A stretch of DNA of 64,000 bases from Halomonas sp. 328. Lineage in GTDB: Bacteria > Pseudomonadota > Gammaproteobacteria > Pseudomonadales > Halomonadaceae. The translations under genes and the position numbers were made by a program. Positions 16,210 to 25,545 of the stretch are shown here, piece after piece. Every line of letters begins with the position of its first letter. The stretch's first letter is position 1. The notes beneath the pieces were generated by a model. It did not search any database, had not been told where the DNA came from, and worked only from the letters and a program-made list of their open reading frames with translations. The DNA lies in the NCBI RefSeq assembly GCF_015645095.1, contig NZ_JADOTW010000016.1, positions 35,051-99,050 of the forward strand. Reading direction: 5' to 3'.

Positions 16210-16952
16210 CGCTACTCGAAGGCCTGGCCCTGGTTGGCATCGGGGCCGTGGCCGGTTTCATCAATGTGCTCTCGGCGGGCGGGTCGATGCTGACCCTCCC
16301 GCTGTTGATGTTCCTGGGCCTGCCGCCCCAGGTGGCCAATGGCACCAACCGGGTCTCCATCGTGCTGCAGAGCCTCTCGGCGGTGACCAGCTTCCTGCGT
16401 GCCGGCGCTTCCCATATCGGCCTCAGCTTGCGCCTCTCGGTACCGGCGGTGGTAGGTTCCCTGCTGGGGGCCTGGTTGGCCCTGCAGGTCAGCGACGCCC
16501 TCTTCGAGGCGGTGTTGATCACGGTGATGGCCGGCTCGGCGGTGCTGATGCTGCTGCCCCAGCCGCGCCTCGACACCCGGCCGCTGACGGTGGAGCGATT
16601 GACCCCGGCGGTCTACCTGGCGATGTTCGCCATCGGTCTCTACGGCGGCTTTATCCAGGTGGGAGTGGGCATCCTCTTTATCGTCGTGCTCTACCGCCTG
16701 CTGCGCATCGACCTGGCCCAGGTCAATGTCTTCAAGGTACTGATCATCCTGGTCTACACCCTGCCGGCCCTGGGGCTCTTTATCGCCTTCGGTCAGGTGC
16801 GCTGGGGCTTCGGCCTGCTGCTGGCCCTGGGGAGCATGCTGGGCGCCTGGCTGGCGGTGAAGGTCAATATGAGTCCCCGGGGCGCCCTCTGGGTGAAGTG
16901 GCTGACGCTGGCGGTGATTGCCGCCATCATCCTGCGCCTGGTGTTCGGCTGA
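16206..16952 (+). CDS. TauE/SafE family sulfite/organic-anion permease
   Basis: A 248-aa membrane protein with about eight helices and the two-fold TauE/SafE repeat: AGFINVLSAGGSMLTLPLL and later GLYGGFIQVGVGILFIVVL. Members export sulfite, sulfoacetate or other anions. Coupling by ATGA to the TRAP permease suggests that TRAP substrate metabolism yields an anion to be expelled, or that the protein helps the same uptake process; neither is shown directly. Confidence 0.88.
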   Translation: MTLLEGLALVGIGAVAGFINVLSAGGSMLTLPLLMFLGLPPQVANGTNRVSIVLQSLSAVTSFLRAGASHIGLSLRLSVPAVVGSLLGAWLALQVSDALFEAVLITVMAGSAVLMLLPQPRLDTRPLTVERLTPAVYLAMFAIGLYGGFIQVGVGILFIVVLYRLLRIDLAQVNVFKVLIILVYTLPALGLFIAFGQVRWGFGLLLALGSMLGAWLAVKVNMSPRGALWVKWLTLAVIAAIILRLVFG

Positions 16953-17038
16953 GGTTGCCTTTCTTTCCCACCAGACGGTGCTAGAGTAAAAGCGTATGGG
17001 GCCGTAAGGCAGGCCCCTCATGGAGCAAGGAGTCCGAT

Positions 17039-17170
17039 ATGAAACGCATGCTCGCCGCCCTCATGTTGTCACTGTTTATGCTATCGCTACTTTCCGGCTG
17101 CAACACCATGCGCGGGGCGGGAGAGGATATCCAAAAAGGAGGCGAGGCGATCCAGCGGCAGGCCGAATGA
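17039..17170 (+). CDS. Entericidin A/B family small lipoprotein
   Basis: A 43-residue lipoprotein precursor. It begins MKRMLAALML, has lipobox LLSGC (Cys21), and a mature part NTMRGAGEDIQKGGEAIQ typical of entericidins. The ribosome site is CAAGGAG. Entericidins are tiny envelope lipoproteins, in enterics a stationary-phase toxin/antidote pair. A second, frameshifted copy follows about 100 bases downstream. Confidence 0.85.
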   Translation: MKRMLAALMLSLFMLSLLSGCNTMRGAGEDIQKGGEAIQRQAE

Positions 17171-17266
17171 CCCCGCTGGCATGATGTAGGGTGATGGCTT
17201 GGCTGAAGTGGCCATTTCGTCACGGACAAGGAACGGATGACTCCTCCTTGTCGAGCGGCTCATGCT

Positions 17267-17397
17267 ATGAGAAAAGCTATTGCCGTGACTTCGCCCCGCT
17301 GCTGACAGCCAGTGTGCTGATGGGGTGCGACACCACCGAAGGCGCTGGTCAGGATGTCGAGCGCGGCGGTGAAGGCGCACAGGATGCCACTGACTGA
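17267..17397 (+). pseudogene. Frameshifted second entericidin-like lipoprotein gene
   Basis: The ATG at 17267 begins MRKAIAVTS, a signal-peptide start, but this frame stops at 17303-17305. The other half continues in a different frame: LLTASVLMGC then DTTEGAGQDVERGG to the stop at 17395-17397, clearly an entericidin lipobox and mature region. A net loss of about 1 or 4 bases near 17291-17296 explains this. It could be a real loss of function or an assembly error. Together with the intact upstream copy it would have formed an ecnA/ecnB-like tandem. Confidence 0.7.
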
Positions 17398-17421
17398 TCG
17401 GTCCTGGCGTTAGCTCAGCGC

Positions 17422-17453
17422 CGAACGGGCATGCCCACGGGTATGCCCGTTCG
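17422..17453. terminator. Hairpin after the entericidin pair
   Basis: CGAACGGGCAT / ATGCCCGTTCG, an 11-bp perfect stem, whose loop can also pair (GCCC/GGGT). No T tract follows, so it may be a weak terminator or a 3' stabiliser. Confidence 0.5.
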
Positions 17454-17494
17454 CATGTGTATACTTCCAGTATCATCTGCCAAGGAGGCCCATG

Positions 17495-17827
17495 ATGATC
17501 ATGCCCTTGAAGTTCCTTTCGACAATTGGTGGAGCGTTGCTGTTGGTTGGGTGTACGGCCATGGCACAGTCGAATGCGTCGCGTGAACCGGCTCCGCCGC
17601 CTCCCCGGGTCACCGAAGGGGAAGATGCCTGTGGTGCCAGACATGTTCAGGATCGGGTGGGCCGCCACTACGACGAGTCGCTGAGCAATGCGATCCACAG
17701 CGAAAGCGGGGCCCGCCAGGTGCGGGTGATGCGCCCCGGCCACGCCTACACCATGGACTACCTTCACGACCGGTTGAATATCCGCCTGGACGAGCGGGAG
17801 CGGATCACCGACCTCTTCTGCGGCTGA
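17495..17827 (+). CDS. I78 family peptidase inhibitor, lipoprotein
   Basis: A 110-aa protein with a signal peptide and lipobox LLVGC (Cys near 19). The mature domain shows the I78 inhibitor pattern: CGARHVQDRVGRHYDESL, then ARQVRVMRPGHAYTMDY and RLNIRLDERERITDLFCG. I78 inhibitors target serine proteases such as subtilisin-like or trypsin-like enzymes in the periplasm. Three ATGs are close together; the one at 17495 has AAGGAGG at the best spacing (6 bases). Confidence 0.85.
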   Translation: MIMPLKFLSTIGGALLLVGCTAMAQSNASREPAPPPPRVTEGEDACGARHVQDRVGRHYDESLSNAIHSESGARQVRVMRPGHAYTMDYLHDRLNIRLDERERITDLFCG

Positions 17828-17877
17828 CAACAGCGGCGCCCCTTGGAGCGCCGCTGCGATTGCGATATTGCTCTCTT

Positions 17878-18402
17878 TTAGTGGGTCTCGGCGCCGTAGT
17901 GCTGCTCCGCGTAGTGGTTCTCGTGGGTGCGCCGCGCCTCCTCCTCGGCCTGCTTGCGCAGCTTCTTGCGCAGCGCCGCCTTCTCGAAGCGCAGCTTCTG
18001 CATCGGCGTCTCCAGGTTGAGGGGCGGCACCTCCACCGGGGCACCCGCCTCGTCCACCGCCACCATGGTCAGGTAGCAGCTGTTGGTATGGCGGATCACC
18101 TTGTCGCGGATATTCTCCGCCACCACCTTGATGCCCACCTCCATGGAGGAACGGCCCACGTGGTTGACCGAGGCCAGGAAGGTGACCAGCTCGCCCACAT
18201 GGATGGGCTGCTTGAACAGTACCTGGTCCACCGAGAGCGTCACCACGTAGCTGCCGGAGTAGCGACTGGCGCAGGCATAGGCCACCTCGTCGAGCTTCTT
18301 GAGGATGGCGCCGCCATGCACCTTGCCGCTGAAGTTGGCCATGTCGGGAGTCATCAGCACGGTCATGGTCAGTTCGTGCTGGCGGGGCATATCATCGGTC
18401 AC
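17878..18402 (-). CDS. Acyl-CoA thioesterase (YciA/hotdog family)
   Basis: A 174-aa hotdog-fold thioesterase. It carries MTVLMTPDMANFSGKVHGGAILKKLDEVAYA (in two halves), with the conserved Asn-x-x-Gly-x-x-His-Gly-Gly turn, and SVDQVLFKQPIHVGELV. The C-terminal third is charged and helical (RFEKAALRKKLRKQAEEEARR), longer than in YciA. It should cleave short- to medium-chain acyl-CoAs. I prefer the GTG start at 18402, with GGAG 7 bases upstream; an ATG at 18390 is the alternative. Next upstream on the same strand is atoE, which also handles short-chain acyl metabolism. Confidence 0.87.
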   Translation of the reverse strand: MTDDMPRQHELTMTVLMTPDMANFSGKVHGGAILKKLDEVAYACASRYSGSYVVTLSVDQVLFKQPIHVGELVTFLASVNHVGRSSMEVGIKVVAENIRDKVIRHTNSCYLTMVAVDEAGAPVEVPPLNLETPMQKLRFEKAALRKKLRKQAEEEARRTHENHYAEQHYGAETH

Positions 18403-18526
18403 AGGAGGGCTCCGGGAAGAATGGGACTGTCCCTGAGGATACCCGCTTCCCGTCGTCACTGCATAAGCGGAGGCGTCGACGGACATGCCGACGCCTCGTG
18501 GAGAATAGCAGCCCGCCCCATCCTGC

Positions 18527-19837
18527 CTAGAGGTAGGTCAGCAGCAGGCTGATGATCACTCCGGTGACCAGCAGCTGGACCAGGCAGAAGCCCATGATGT
18601 CCTTGGCCTTGAGGCCGGCGATGGCCAGCACCGGCAGCGCCCAGAAGGGTTGCAGCAGGTTGGTCCAGGCGTCACCCCAGGCCACCGCCATGGCCACCCG
18701 AGAGAGATCCGCCCCCAGGGCCTCGGCGGCGGGCAGCATGACCGGCGCCTGAACCGCCCACTGGCCGCCCCCGGAAGGCACGAAGAGGTTGACCACCCCG
18801 GCACTGATAAAGGACCAGAAGGGCAGGGTCTGGGCGCTGGCGAAGGCGATGAAGCCCTCGGAGAGGCTCTGGGCCAGTCCCGACTGCACCATGATCGCCA
18901 TGATACCGGCATAGAAGGGGAACTGGATGACGATGCCGGCGCCGCCCTTGACCGCTTCCTGTAGGCTGATCAGCAGGTTGCGCGGGGTGCGGTGGAGCAC
19001 GATGGCCAGGAACAGGAACAGGAAGTTGACGATATTGAGGTTGAGGCCGCCGCCGCGCAGCAGGAAGTGGTCGAGTAGGAAGAGCAGGCCGGGGATGCCC
19101 ACCAGCCAGGCCAGGCTGCGGCTGTTCTCCAGGCGATCCGCCGGGCGGTGGAAAGTCATTCCCTCCTGGCTGGGCTCCTCTAGCCGGGCCGGATCCACAT
19201 AGACGCTCTCCTTGTCATCGGGAAGCATTAGCCGGTTGACCAGGGGCACGGCGATAAAGAGCGCTACCACGATGGCCAGGTTGAACCAGGCGAAGATGGT
19301 CTCGGAGGTGCCCACCACGCCGATGCGGTCGACGGTGAAGTGCCCCTCGGTGGCGATGGTCAGGGGAATGGAGCCTGCCAGGCCGCCGTGCCAGACCACG
19401 AAACCGGAGTAGGCGCTGGCGATCAACAGCCGGTAGTCGACGCGGATCTGACGGGCCAGCTCCTTGGCGAAGAGCGCCCCCACCACCAGGCCGAAGCCCC
19501 AGTTGATCCAGCTGGCGGCCAGCGAGACCAGGGTGACCAGGACGATGGCGCCACCGGCATTGCCGGCCTTGCCCGCCAGGCGCTGCAACAGCCGCTTCAC
19601 CGGCGGGGTATTGGCCAGCATGAACCCGGTCACCAGCACCAGCAGCATCTGCATGGAGAAGGTCAGCAGGTTCCAGAAACCGTCGCCCCACATGCGCATC
19701 ACCGCCAGCGGGGTCTGGCGCTCCACGGCGATGGCTGCGGCGGCGGCCACCAGGGTCAGCAGCAGGACGAAGACATAGGGGTCGGGGAGGTAGCGCTCGA
19801 CCAGCTTCACCGCCGGCCGCGACAGGAACTTGAGCAT
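18527..19837 (-). CDS. atoE: Short-chain fatty acid transporter, AtoE family
   Basis: A 436-aa polytopic membrane protein. It contains YLPDPYVFVLLLTLVA at the start, WGDGFWNLLTFSMQM, INWGFGLVVGALFAKE, SGFVVWHGGLAGSIPL and NLFVPSGGGQWAVQAPVMLPAA, all characteristic of AtoE/TIGR00366 proteins that take up short-chain fatty acids such as acetoacetate or butyrate. No atoDAB genes are adjacent. The ATG at 19837 is the natural start; the ribosome site is poor. It is followed downstream by the thioesterase gene on the same strand. Confidence 0.9.
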   Translation of the reverse strand: MLKFLSRPAVKLVERYLPDPYVFVLLLTLVAAAAAIAVERQTPLAVMRMWGDGFWNLLTFSMQMLLVLVTGFMLANTPPVKRLLQRLAGKAGNAGGAIVLVTLVSLAASWINWGFGLVVGALFAKELARQIRVDYRLLIASAYSGFVVWHGGLAGSIPLTIATEGHFTVDRIGVVGTSETIFAWFNLAIVVALFIAVPLVNRLMLPDDKESVYVDPARLEEPSQEGMTFHRPADRLENSRSLAWLVGIPGLLFLLDHFLLRGGGLNLNIVNFLFLFLAIVLHRTPRNLLISLQEAVKGGAGIVIQFPFYAGIMAIMVQSGLAQSLSEGFIAFASAQTLPFWSFISAGVVNLFVPSGGGQWAVQAPVMLPAAEALGADLSRVAMAVAWGDAWTNLLQPFWALPVLAIAGLKAKDIMGFCLVQLLVTGVIISLLLTYL

Positions 19838-19911
19838 GGCATATTCGCTTATTGTGATATGGACTATCGCAACATAGCCGAAAAATCCCGTTGCGCGCTA
19901 TCGACCTAAGG

Positions 19912-21252
19912 CTACCGTGGGCTGCCCTGGGGACAAGTCGGCGCCTCTCGCCAGTGGTGGCGCCGGTAATGGAGGTAATAGGCACCGAGGGTCGCCGAGC
20001 GCACCAGGGTGAAGAGGGTGAAGGCGAGCCACAGGCCGTGGTTGCCGAGCCCCTGGGTCAGCCACCAGCAGGGCAGGTAGGCGGCCAGGGCCACGAAGAT
20101 GCTGTTGCGCATCTCGCGGCTGGCGGTGGCGCCGATGAAGACCCCATCCAGCAGGTAGCTCCACACCGCCAGCAGCGGCATCAGGATCATCCAGGGCAGG
20201 TACTGAGCGGCGGTGGCGCGCACCTCCGGCAGGTCGGTGAGCAGGGCGATCAGCGCCGGGCCGCCCAGCCAGAAGGCCAGGCTGGCCAGGGCGGCCGTCA
20301 ATAGCGAGAAGCGGGTGGCGCTGGCCACGGCGGTGCGGAATTCGTCCCAGCGCCCGCGCCCCACGGCACGGCCGGTGAGGGCCTCGGCGGCATGGGCGAA
20401 GCCGTCCAGGGCGTAGCTGGTCAGCATGATGAACTGCAACAGTACCGCGTTGGCGGCCAGCACGGTATCGCCCTGGCTGGCGCCCTGGGCGGTAAAGAAG
20501 GCCATGGCGAAGAGCAGCCCCAGGGTGCGCACGAAGAGGTGGCCATTGACCCGGATCAGTTCGCCATAGGCGGATAGCCGGCGCAGCCTCCGGCGATCGA
20601 GCCGCCCGCCCAGGCCTCGCAGCTGGCGGCCGACCAGCCACAGGCCGAAGACCAGGGCGCTGTAGTCGGCGATGGCCGAGGCCAGGGCCACGCCATTGCT
20701 GGTCATGCCCAGGCCGATCACGAACCACAGGTCGAGGAGGATATTGATGGCATTGGTCAGCACCAGGATCATCAGCGTGACCCGGGAGTTCTGCTGGCCC
20801 AGGAACCAGCCGAGGATGGCGTAGTTGGCCAGCACCGCCGGCGCCGAGACGATGCGGATCCGCGCGTACTCCCGGGCCAGCTCGGTGGCCGCCTCGCTGC
20901 CATCCAGCAGCCACAGGCCCAGCTCGATCAGCGGGCGCGAGAAGAGGATCAGTGCCACGCCGATGGCCACCGCCAGCACCAGGGACTGGCCCAGCAGGGT
21001 GCGCACCTCGCCATCGTCGCCGCGCCCTAGGGCCTGGGCGGTGAGGCCGGTGGTGCCCATGCGCAGGAAGCCGAAGCCCCAGTAGAGAAAACCGAACAGG
21101 GTGGCCCCCAGGGTCACCCCGGCCAGGTAACGGGAGTCGGGCAGGTGCCCCACCACGGCGGTATCCACCAGGCCTAGCAGGGGCACGGTGATATTCGACA
21201 GGATAATGGGCCAGGCCAGCAGCCAGATGCGGCGATTATCGGCGAGGGGCAC
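19912..21252 (-). CDS. MATE family efflux transporter (DinF-like)
   Basis: A 446-aa multidrug and toxin extrusion family protein with about 12 helices. It begins IWLLAWPIILSNITVPLLGLVDTAVVGHL, the classic DinF/NorM N-terminus (cited here in part), followed by GFLRMGTTGLTAQALG and, in the second half, DGFAHAAEALTGRAVGRG. Likely Na+- or H+-driven export of cationic compounds. I chose a GTG start at 21252 with CAGGAAAG upstream; an alternative start 20 codons further upstream would add a Cys/Pro-rich stretch unlike the family. Confidence 0.88.
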   Translation of the reverse strand: MPLADNRRIWLLAWPIILSNITVPLLGLVDTAVVGHLPDSRYLAGVTLGATLFGFLYWGFGFLRMGTTGLTAQALGRGDDGEVRTLLGQSLVLAVAIGVALILFSRPLIELGLWLLDGSEAATELAREYARIRIVSAPAVLANYAILGWFLGQQNSRVTLMILVLTNAINILLDLWFVIGLGMTSNGVALASAIADYSALVFGLWLVGRQLRGLGGRLDRRRLRRLSAYGELIRVNGHLFVRTLGLLFAMAFFTAQGASQGDTVLAANAVLLQFIMLTSYALDGFAHAAEALTGRAVGRGRWDEFRTAVASATRFSLLTAALASLAFWLGGPALIALLTDLPEVRATAAQYLPWMILMPLLAVWSYLLDGVFIGATASREMRNSIFVALAAYLPCWWLTQGLGNHGLWLAFTLFTLVRSATLGAYYLHYRRHHWREAPTCPQGSPR

Positions 21253-21352
21253 TAGACTTTCCTGAAGTGGTGAGGGGGCGGGCAGGATAGCTCTGGCGCA
21301 GGGGCAACACAAATCATCCCGCCGCGACGGTCATGATGAGGGGGACGGACGC

Positions 21353-21685
21353 ATGGGTGGATGCAAGCGAACGCTAATGATAGTCGGGGTGGCCCTGGCG
21401 CTGGTACTCGCTAGCGGTACCGTGGGAGCTCAGGATCGTCAGATGGGGCAGCGCCTGGAGGCGCGGCCCAGCGGCGGTGCCATGGTGGTGGATGCTCTGG
21501 TGGCCCGGCCGCTGCTGGCGGTGGCGACCCTGGGCGGCACGGCGGTGTTCCTGGTCTCGTTGCCTTTCAGTGCCCTGGGGGGCAACGTGGATGCGGCGGC
21601 GGAGACCCTGATCCGCACGCCGGCGGAGGCGACCTTCCGGCGCTGCCTGGGCTGCACCGTCAGCAAGCGGGCCGACGAGCTATAG
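21353..21685 (+). CDS. Secreted or membrane-anchored protein of unknown function
   Basis: A 110-aa protein with a signal peptide ending near VGAQD, then a hydrophobic segment VDALVARPLLAVATLGGTAVFLVSLPFSALGG that could span the membrane (split here for length: VDALVARPLL, AVATLGGTAVFLVSLPFSAL), and a C-terminal RTPAEATFRRCLGCTVSKR with two Cys in CLGC. The pattern recurs in small hypothetical proteins of halophilic gammaproteobacteria as far as I recall, but I assign no function. A strong hairpin follows its stop. Confidence 0.6.
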   Translation: MGGCKRTLMIVGVALALVLASGTVGAQDRQMGQRLEARPSGGAMVVDALVARPLLAVATLGGTAVFLVSLPFSALGGNVDAAAETLIRTPAEATFRRCLGCTVSKRADEL

Positions 21686-21703
21686 CCTTCATCGCAAAAG
21701 ATA

Positions 21704-21739
21704 ACGCCGGAGTCCTCTCTCGACAGAGGGCTCCGGCGT
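21704..21739. terminator. Bidirectional hairpin terminator
   Basis: ACGCCGGAG pairs with CTCCGGCGT, a G-T wobble follows, then CCTCT pairs with AGAGG around a 6-base loop (15 bp in all). It separates two convergent genes, the secreted protein and the ferredoxin. Confidence 0.75.
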
Positions 21740-21756
21740 CGTTGTGATAAGGGGAC

Positions 21757-22014
<258 letters not shown>

Positions 22015-22039
22015 TCAGAGAATTGCCTGAGTAAAGGAC

Positions 22040-22555
<516 letters not shown>

Positions 22556-22610
22556 TCAGGGTAGCGGAGGCGCCCCGCGGCGACAATGGTATCGCCGCGG
22601 GCGTGGGCCC

Positions 22611-24515
22611 TCAGTCGTCGAGGCGGCCGAAGGGATTGTCCACCGCCAGGGAGACCGGCTGGGCGTAGCCGGGGATACGCAGCTCGCGATCATCGATCTC
22701 GAGCTCCGGCCCTTCCAGCACCCCTTCGCCGAAGCGATACTGCACCTGGAACCGGCCCTGGTCGGCCTGTGCCCAGTAGGCCTCGGCGGTGGCCTGGGTG
22801 GCGTCGCGCTTGCCGCGCCAGGCGGCCATGGCGGCGGCACCGTGGCGCTGCTCCAGCAGCCGCTCGGTGGCCCGTGGCGAGAGCACCAGGCCGGTGGCGT
22901 TGTTGCCACCGAAGCCCTTGGCGTTGATCAGGCTGGCATCGGCGGCGAAGGCCAGGGGCGTGCGGGAGAAGGCCAATCGTTCGGCGTGAACGTCGTCGGC
23001 CACCGCATCCAGGGTGGGAATGCCCGGCAGCAGGCCATGGGCGAAGCTGCCCAGGGCGCTGGCGAGCTGGTCGCCGGCGGCGCTGCCCTGGGAGTGACCC
23101 ACGAAGGCCTTGACCGCCACCACCGGCCAGGCCTCGATGCCGTAGGCGTCGGCGATGCGGTCGAAGACATGGGATTCGGTGACCCGGTTCTTCGGCGTGC
23201 TGGTGCCATGGGCGTGCAGGAAGGTGCGCCGGCGCAGGCCCTCCTCGCCGAGGATTTCCCGGGCCAGGGCGGCGGCCTTGCCCAGGGTGATGTAGTTGCC
23301 GATGCCGGGCGCCGAGATGGAGCGCTTCCAACCGTCGGCATTGGCGAAGACGCCGGGCACGGAGCCGAGGATACGGGCGCCCACCTCCAGGGCCAGGGCG
23401 TCATCCATCAGCAGCACGAACTGGCTGGCCTCGGCGATGGTGAAGCCGCAGTTGCGGGCGAAGGGCCGGCAGGCGCGCTGGTAATCCTCGTCGGTGAGCA
23501 GCTCCAGGGCATCCAGGGCCTTGAGGCTGTCGTCGTCGGCCAGGGCGCCCATGGCGCGGAAGCCCTCGATGATCTCCGGGGTAATGGGGGCATCCGAGGT
23601 GCCCACCATCACCACCCGACGGCGGCCGCTGCGGATGTCCTCCACCCCCAGGCGCAGGTTGTAGAGGAAGCTGGCGCAGGCGCCCTGGATGGCCCCGGTG
23701 GGCCCCACGCTGCCCAGCACATAGGCATTGAGGAAGTCGGCGGGCATCTGCCCGTAGCCCAGGGGCATCTGCTTGGAGGTGGCGCGATTGCCGGAGACGA
23801 AGCTCTTCAGCAGGCCGCCCCAGCCGGCGTCGTCGAGTTGGCCGATGGAGTTGCCGGCATAGACGGCGATGGCATCCGGGTCGAGGCGGTCGCGCAACGC
23901 TTCCCAGGCCAGGCCGCTGTCGCCCAGGCAGTCGGAGGCGCCGAATACCGCCATGGAGAGGCCCCGGGGGTGGTGCACGCTACGGTAGAGGCTCTCCGGT
24001 TCGAAACCGCTGGGCAGTTGGCCGGCGGCTCGCACCTGGGCGGCGCGGCGCTCCGGCAGCAGCACATCGAGGTGGCCGGCGGGGACGGTGACCTCCACCT
24101 GGCGACGGTCGATCTCGCGGACCTGCCAGGTCTCCGGCAGCACCTCGGGAAGCTGGCGGCGGCGCAGCCGAAACACCAGGGGCGCCTCGATATCGAGCCG
24201 CGCCTGGCGATTGGCGGGAATGCCGTCGGCGCCGAAGCGCGGGTCTTCGATGCGCCGGATCAGGGTGTGGTCGAGAATGCGCTGGCGGTAGCGCTCGACG
24301 ACCTCGGCGGCGGCGAGGGGCTGGCCGCCCGCGTCGCGCCACTGGCCATCGGAGGCCTCGGCCAGGCGCATCAGGGCGGCCAGACCGAGCAGCGTCTCTG
24401 CCTGGGCGGAGTCGGGCAGGGCCTCGAGGATGGAGCGGCGATAGGCCTGATGCCCCGAGGTTCTGCCGGCGGCATTGATGCCCCCCATGCCGACGATCAC
24501 CGGTAAGTGTGACAA
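22611..24515 (-). CDS. fabY: Beta-ketoacyl-ACP synthase FabY
   Basis: FabY starts fatty acid synthesis by condensing acetyl-CoA with malonyl-ACP, replacing FabH in Pseudomonas-type bacteria. The 634-aa length and the N-terminus SHLPVIVGMGGINAAGR match this long family. The catalytic Cys lies in GACASFLYNL near residue 278; the two active-site His are in HAHGTSTPKN (about 431) and VGHSQGSAAGD (about 473). I use a TTG start at 24515, with GAGGAA 7 bases upstream. The gene is alone on its strand and is preceded by a dyad resembling fatty-acid regulator boxes. Confidence 0.92.
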   Translation of the reverse strand: MSHLPVIVGMGGINAAGRTSGHQAYRRSILEALPDSAQAETLLGLAALMRLAEASDGQWRDAGGQPLAAAEVVERYRQRILDHTLIRRIEDPRFGADGIPANRQARLDIEAPLVFRLRRRQLPEVLPETWQVREIDRRQVEVTVPAGHLDVLLPERRAAQVRAAGQLPSGFEPESLYRSVHHPRGLSMAVFGASDCLGDSGLAWEALRDRLDPDAIAVYAGNSIGQLDDAGWGGLLKSFVSGNRATSKQMPLGYGQMPADFLNAYVLGSVGPTGAIQGACASFLYNLRLGVEDIRSGRRRVVMVGTSDAPITPEIIEGFRAMGALADDDSLKALDALELLTDEDYQRACRPFARNCGFTIAEASQFVLLMDDALALEVGARILGSVPGVFANADGWKRSISAPGIGNYITLGKAAALAREILGEEGLRRRTFLHAHGTSTPKNRVTESHVFDRIADAYGIEAWPVVAVKAFVGHSQGSAAGDQLASALGSFAHGLLPGIPTLDAVADDVHAERLAFSRTPLAFAADASLINAKGFGGNNATGLVLSPRATERLLEQRHGAAAMAAWRGKRDATQATAEAYWAQADQGRFQVQYRFGEGVLEGPELEIDDRELRIPGYAQPVSLAVDNPFGRLDD

Positions 24516-24630
24516 GCCGGATTCCTCGTTGTGCTGTTTGATCGTGGAGTCATAGTCGAGTAGGAGCCGGATGATAGCACCCCGGCTTCGCCCCCGTCAT
24601 GCGGGGCTCGTGGGCGGGCACCGGAAAAAG

Positions 24631-24653
24631 GTTAAAACACATGTTTGAAAACC
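24631..24653. promoter_or_regulatory. Candidate fatty-acid regulator (PsrA-like) box upstream of fabY
   Basis: AAAAC-ACAT-GTTTG lies within a wider near-dyad flanked by GGTT and AACC. It matches the published PsrA pattern (C/G)AAAC-N2-4-GTTT(G/C) except at the first base. It is about 115 bases upstream of fabY. The match is by eye. Confidence 0.4.
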
Positions 24654-24654
24654 G

Positions 24655-24740
24655 GCGTCCGCCGAGCTATCATGAAACGGCTGTTTGAGTCATACGAGTT
24701 GGTGTTGGCGCGTCCCCTGCTGTGGATGCGCCGTTTTTTT
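24655..24740 (+). ncRNA. Possible small RNA ending at an orphan terminator
   Basis: A strong intrinsic terminator (24707-24740) faces right, yet no plus-strand gene lies upstream; fabY is on the other strand. A short transcript started between about 24600 and 24680 would be the simplest explanation. The start position given is a guess. A 28-codon frame (24672-24758, MKRLFESYEL...) overlaps and crosses the terminator, which argues against it being a coding gene. Confidence 0.3.
24707..24740 (+). terminator. Orphan rho-independent terminator
   Basis: GGCGCGTCC pairs with GGATGCGCC (one G-T) around an 8-base loop and is followed by G then seven T. Confidence 0.8.
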
Positions 24741-24791
24741 ATCGGCCCGCATTGCTAGAATAGGCGCTCACTCTTGCTCTGGCCTGTTGCC

Positions 24792-25481
24792 ATGGACGCC
24801 AATTCCCGCGTGATCGTTTCCAACCAGACGGGTCCCCACGACGACCTGGCGCGCCGGGTGGCGCGGGCCTTGACGCACCCCTTGCGCAAGCCGGTGGCCG
24901 AGCATACCCGGGCCGCCTTCGCCGAGGCCCAGGCCTGGCTCCGCGAGCAGCGCAAGCCGCTGATCCTCGATTCGGGCTGTGGGGTGGGGCTCTCCACCCG
25001 CGAACTGGCGCGGCGCTTCCCCGACCATGCGCTGATCGGCGTCGACCGCAGCGAGAGCCGGTTGACCCGGGAGCATGGCGAGTTGCCCGCCAATGCCCGG
25101 CTGGTGCGCGCCGACCTGGTGGATTTCTGGCGCCTGGCCCTGGAGGCGGGCTGGCGGCCCGAGCGCCACTACCTGCTCTACCCCAACCCCTATCCCAAGG
25201 CGGCGCACCTCAAGTTGCGCTGGCAGGGGCATCCGGTGCTGCCGGCCCTGCTGGGGCTGGGCGGGCGCCTGGAGCTGCGCTCCAACTGGCGGCTCTATGT
25301 GGAGGAGTTCGCCCTGGCCCTGAGCCAGGCCACCGGCATCATGGCCGAGGCGGAGGCTTATCGGCCCGACGGCGAGGCCTACCTGACCCCCTTCGAGCGC
25401 AAGTACCACCTCAGCGGCCAGGCCCTGTGGCGGCTGGTGGCCGAGCTGCCGTACCACCCCGAGCTGATGCCTCGCCCCTGA
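24792..25481 (+). CDS. TrmB-like SAM-dependent methyltransferase
   Basis: A 229-aa class I methyltransferase related to tRNA (guanine-N7) methyltransferases. The SAM site is ILDSGCGVGLSTREL near residue 60, with acidic loop IGVDRSESRL. Where TrmB has a PDPWPKKRH-type motif, this protein has YPNPYPKAAHLKLRW, a relaxed version with the same spacing; RSNWRLYVEEF follows as in TrmB (TDWEPYA-type). It is therefore probably a paralog with a different or unknown RNA target, not TrmB itself. I start at the ATG at 24792; the ribosome site is poor. Confidence 0.78.
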   Translation: MDANSRVIVSNQTGPHDDLARRVARALTHPLRKPVAEHTRAAFAEAQAWLREQRKPLILDSGCGVGLSTRELARRFPDHALIGVDRSESRLTREHGELPANARLVRADLVDFWRLALEAGWRPERHYLLYPNPYPKAAHLKLRWQGHPVLPALLGLGGRLELRSNWRLYVEEFALALSQATGIMAEAEAYRPDGEAYLTPFERKYHLSGQALWRLVAELPYHPELMPRP

Positions 25482-25545
25482 CGCCGCCGTCCGGGCCGGC
25501 TAGAATGAACCGCCGACCCGGGCACCGCCGTGACAAGGAGTCCCC

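Noticed and set aside
24672..24758. A 28-codon frame beside fabY
   Set aside because: It crosses a strong terminator and has no good ribosome site, so a non-coding RNA is more likely than a peptide.
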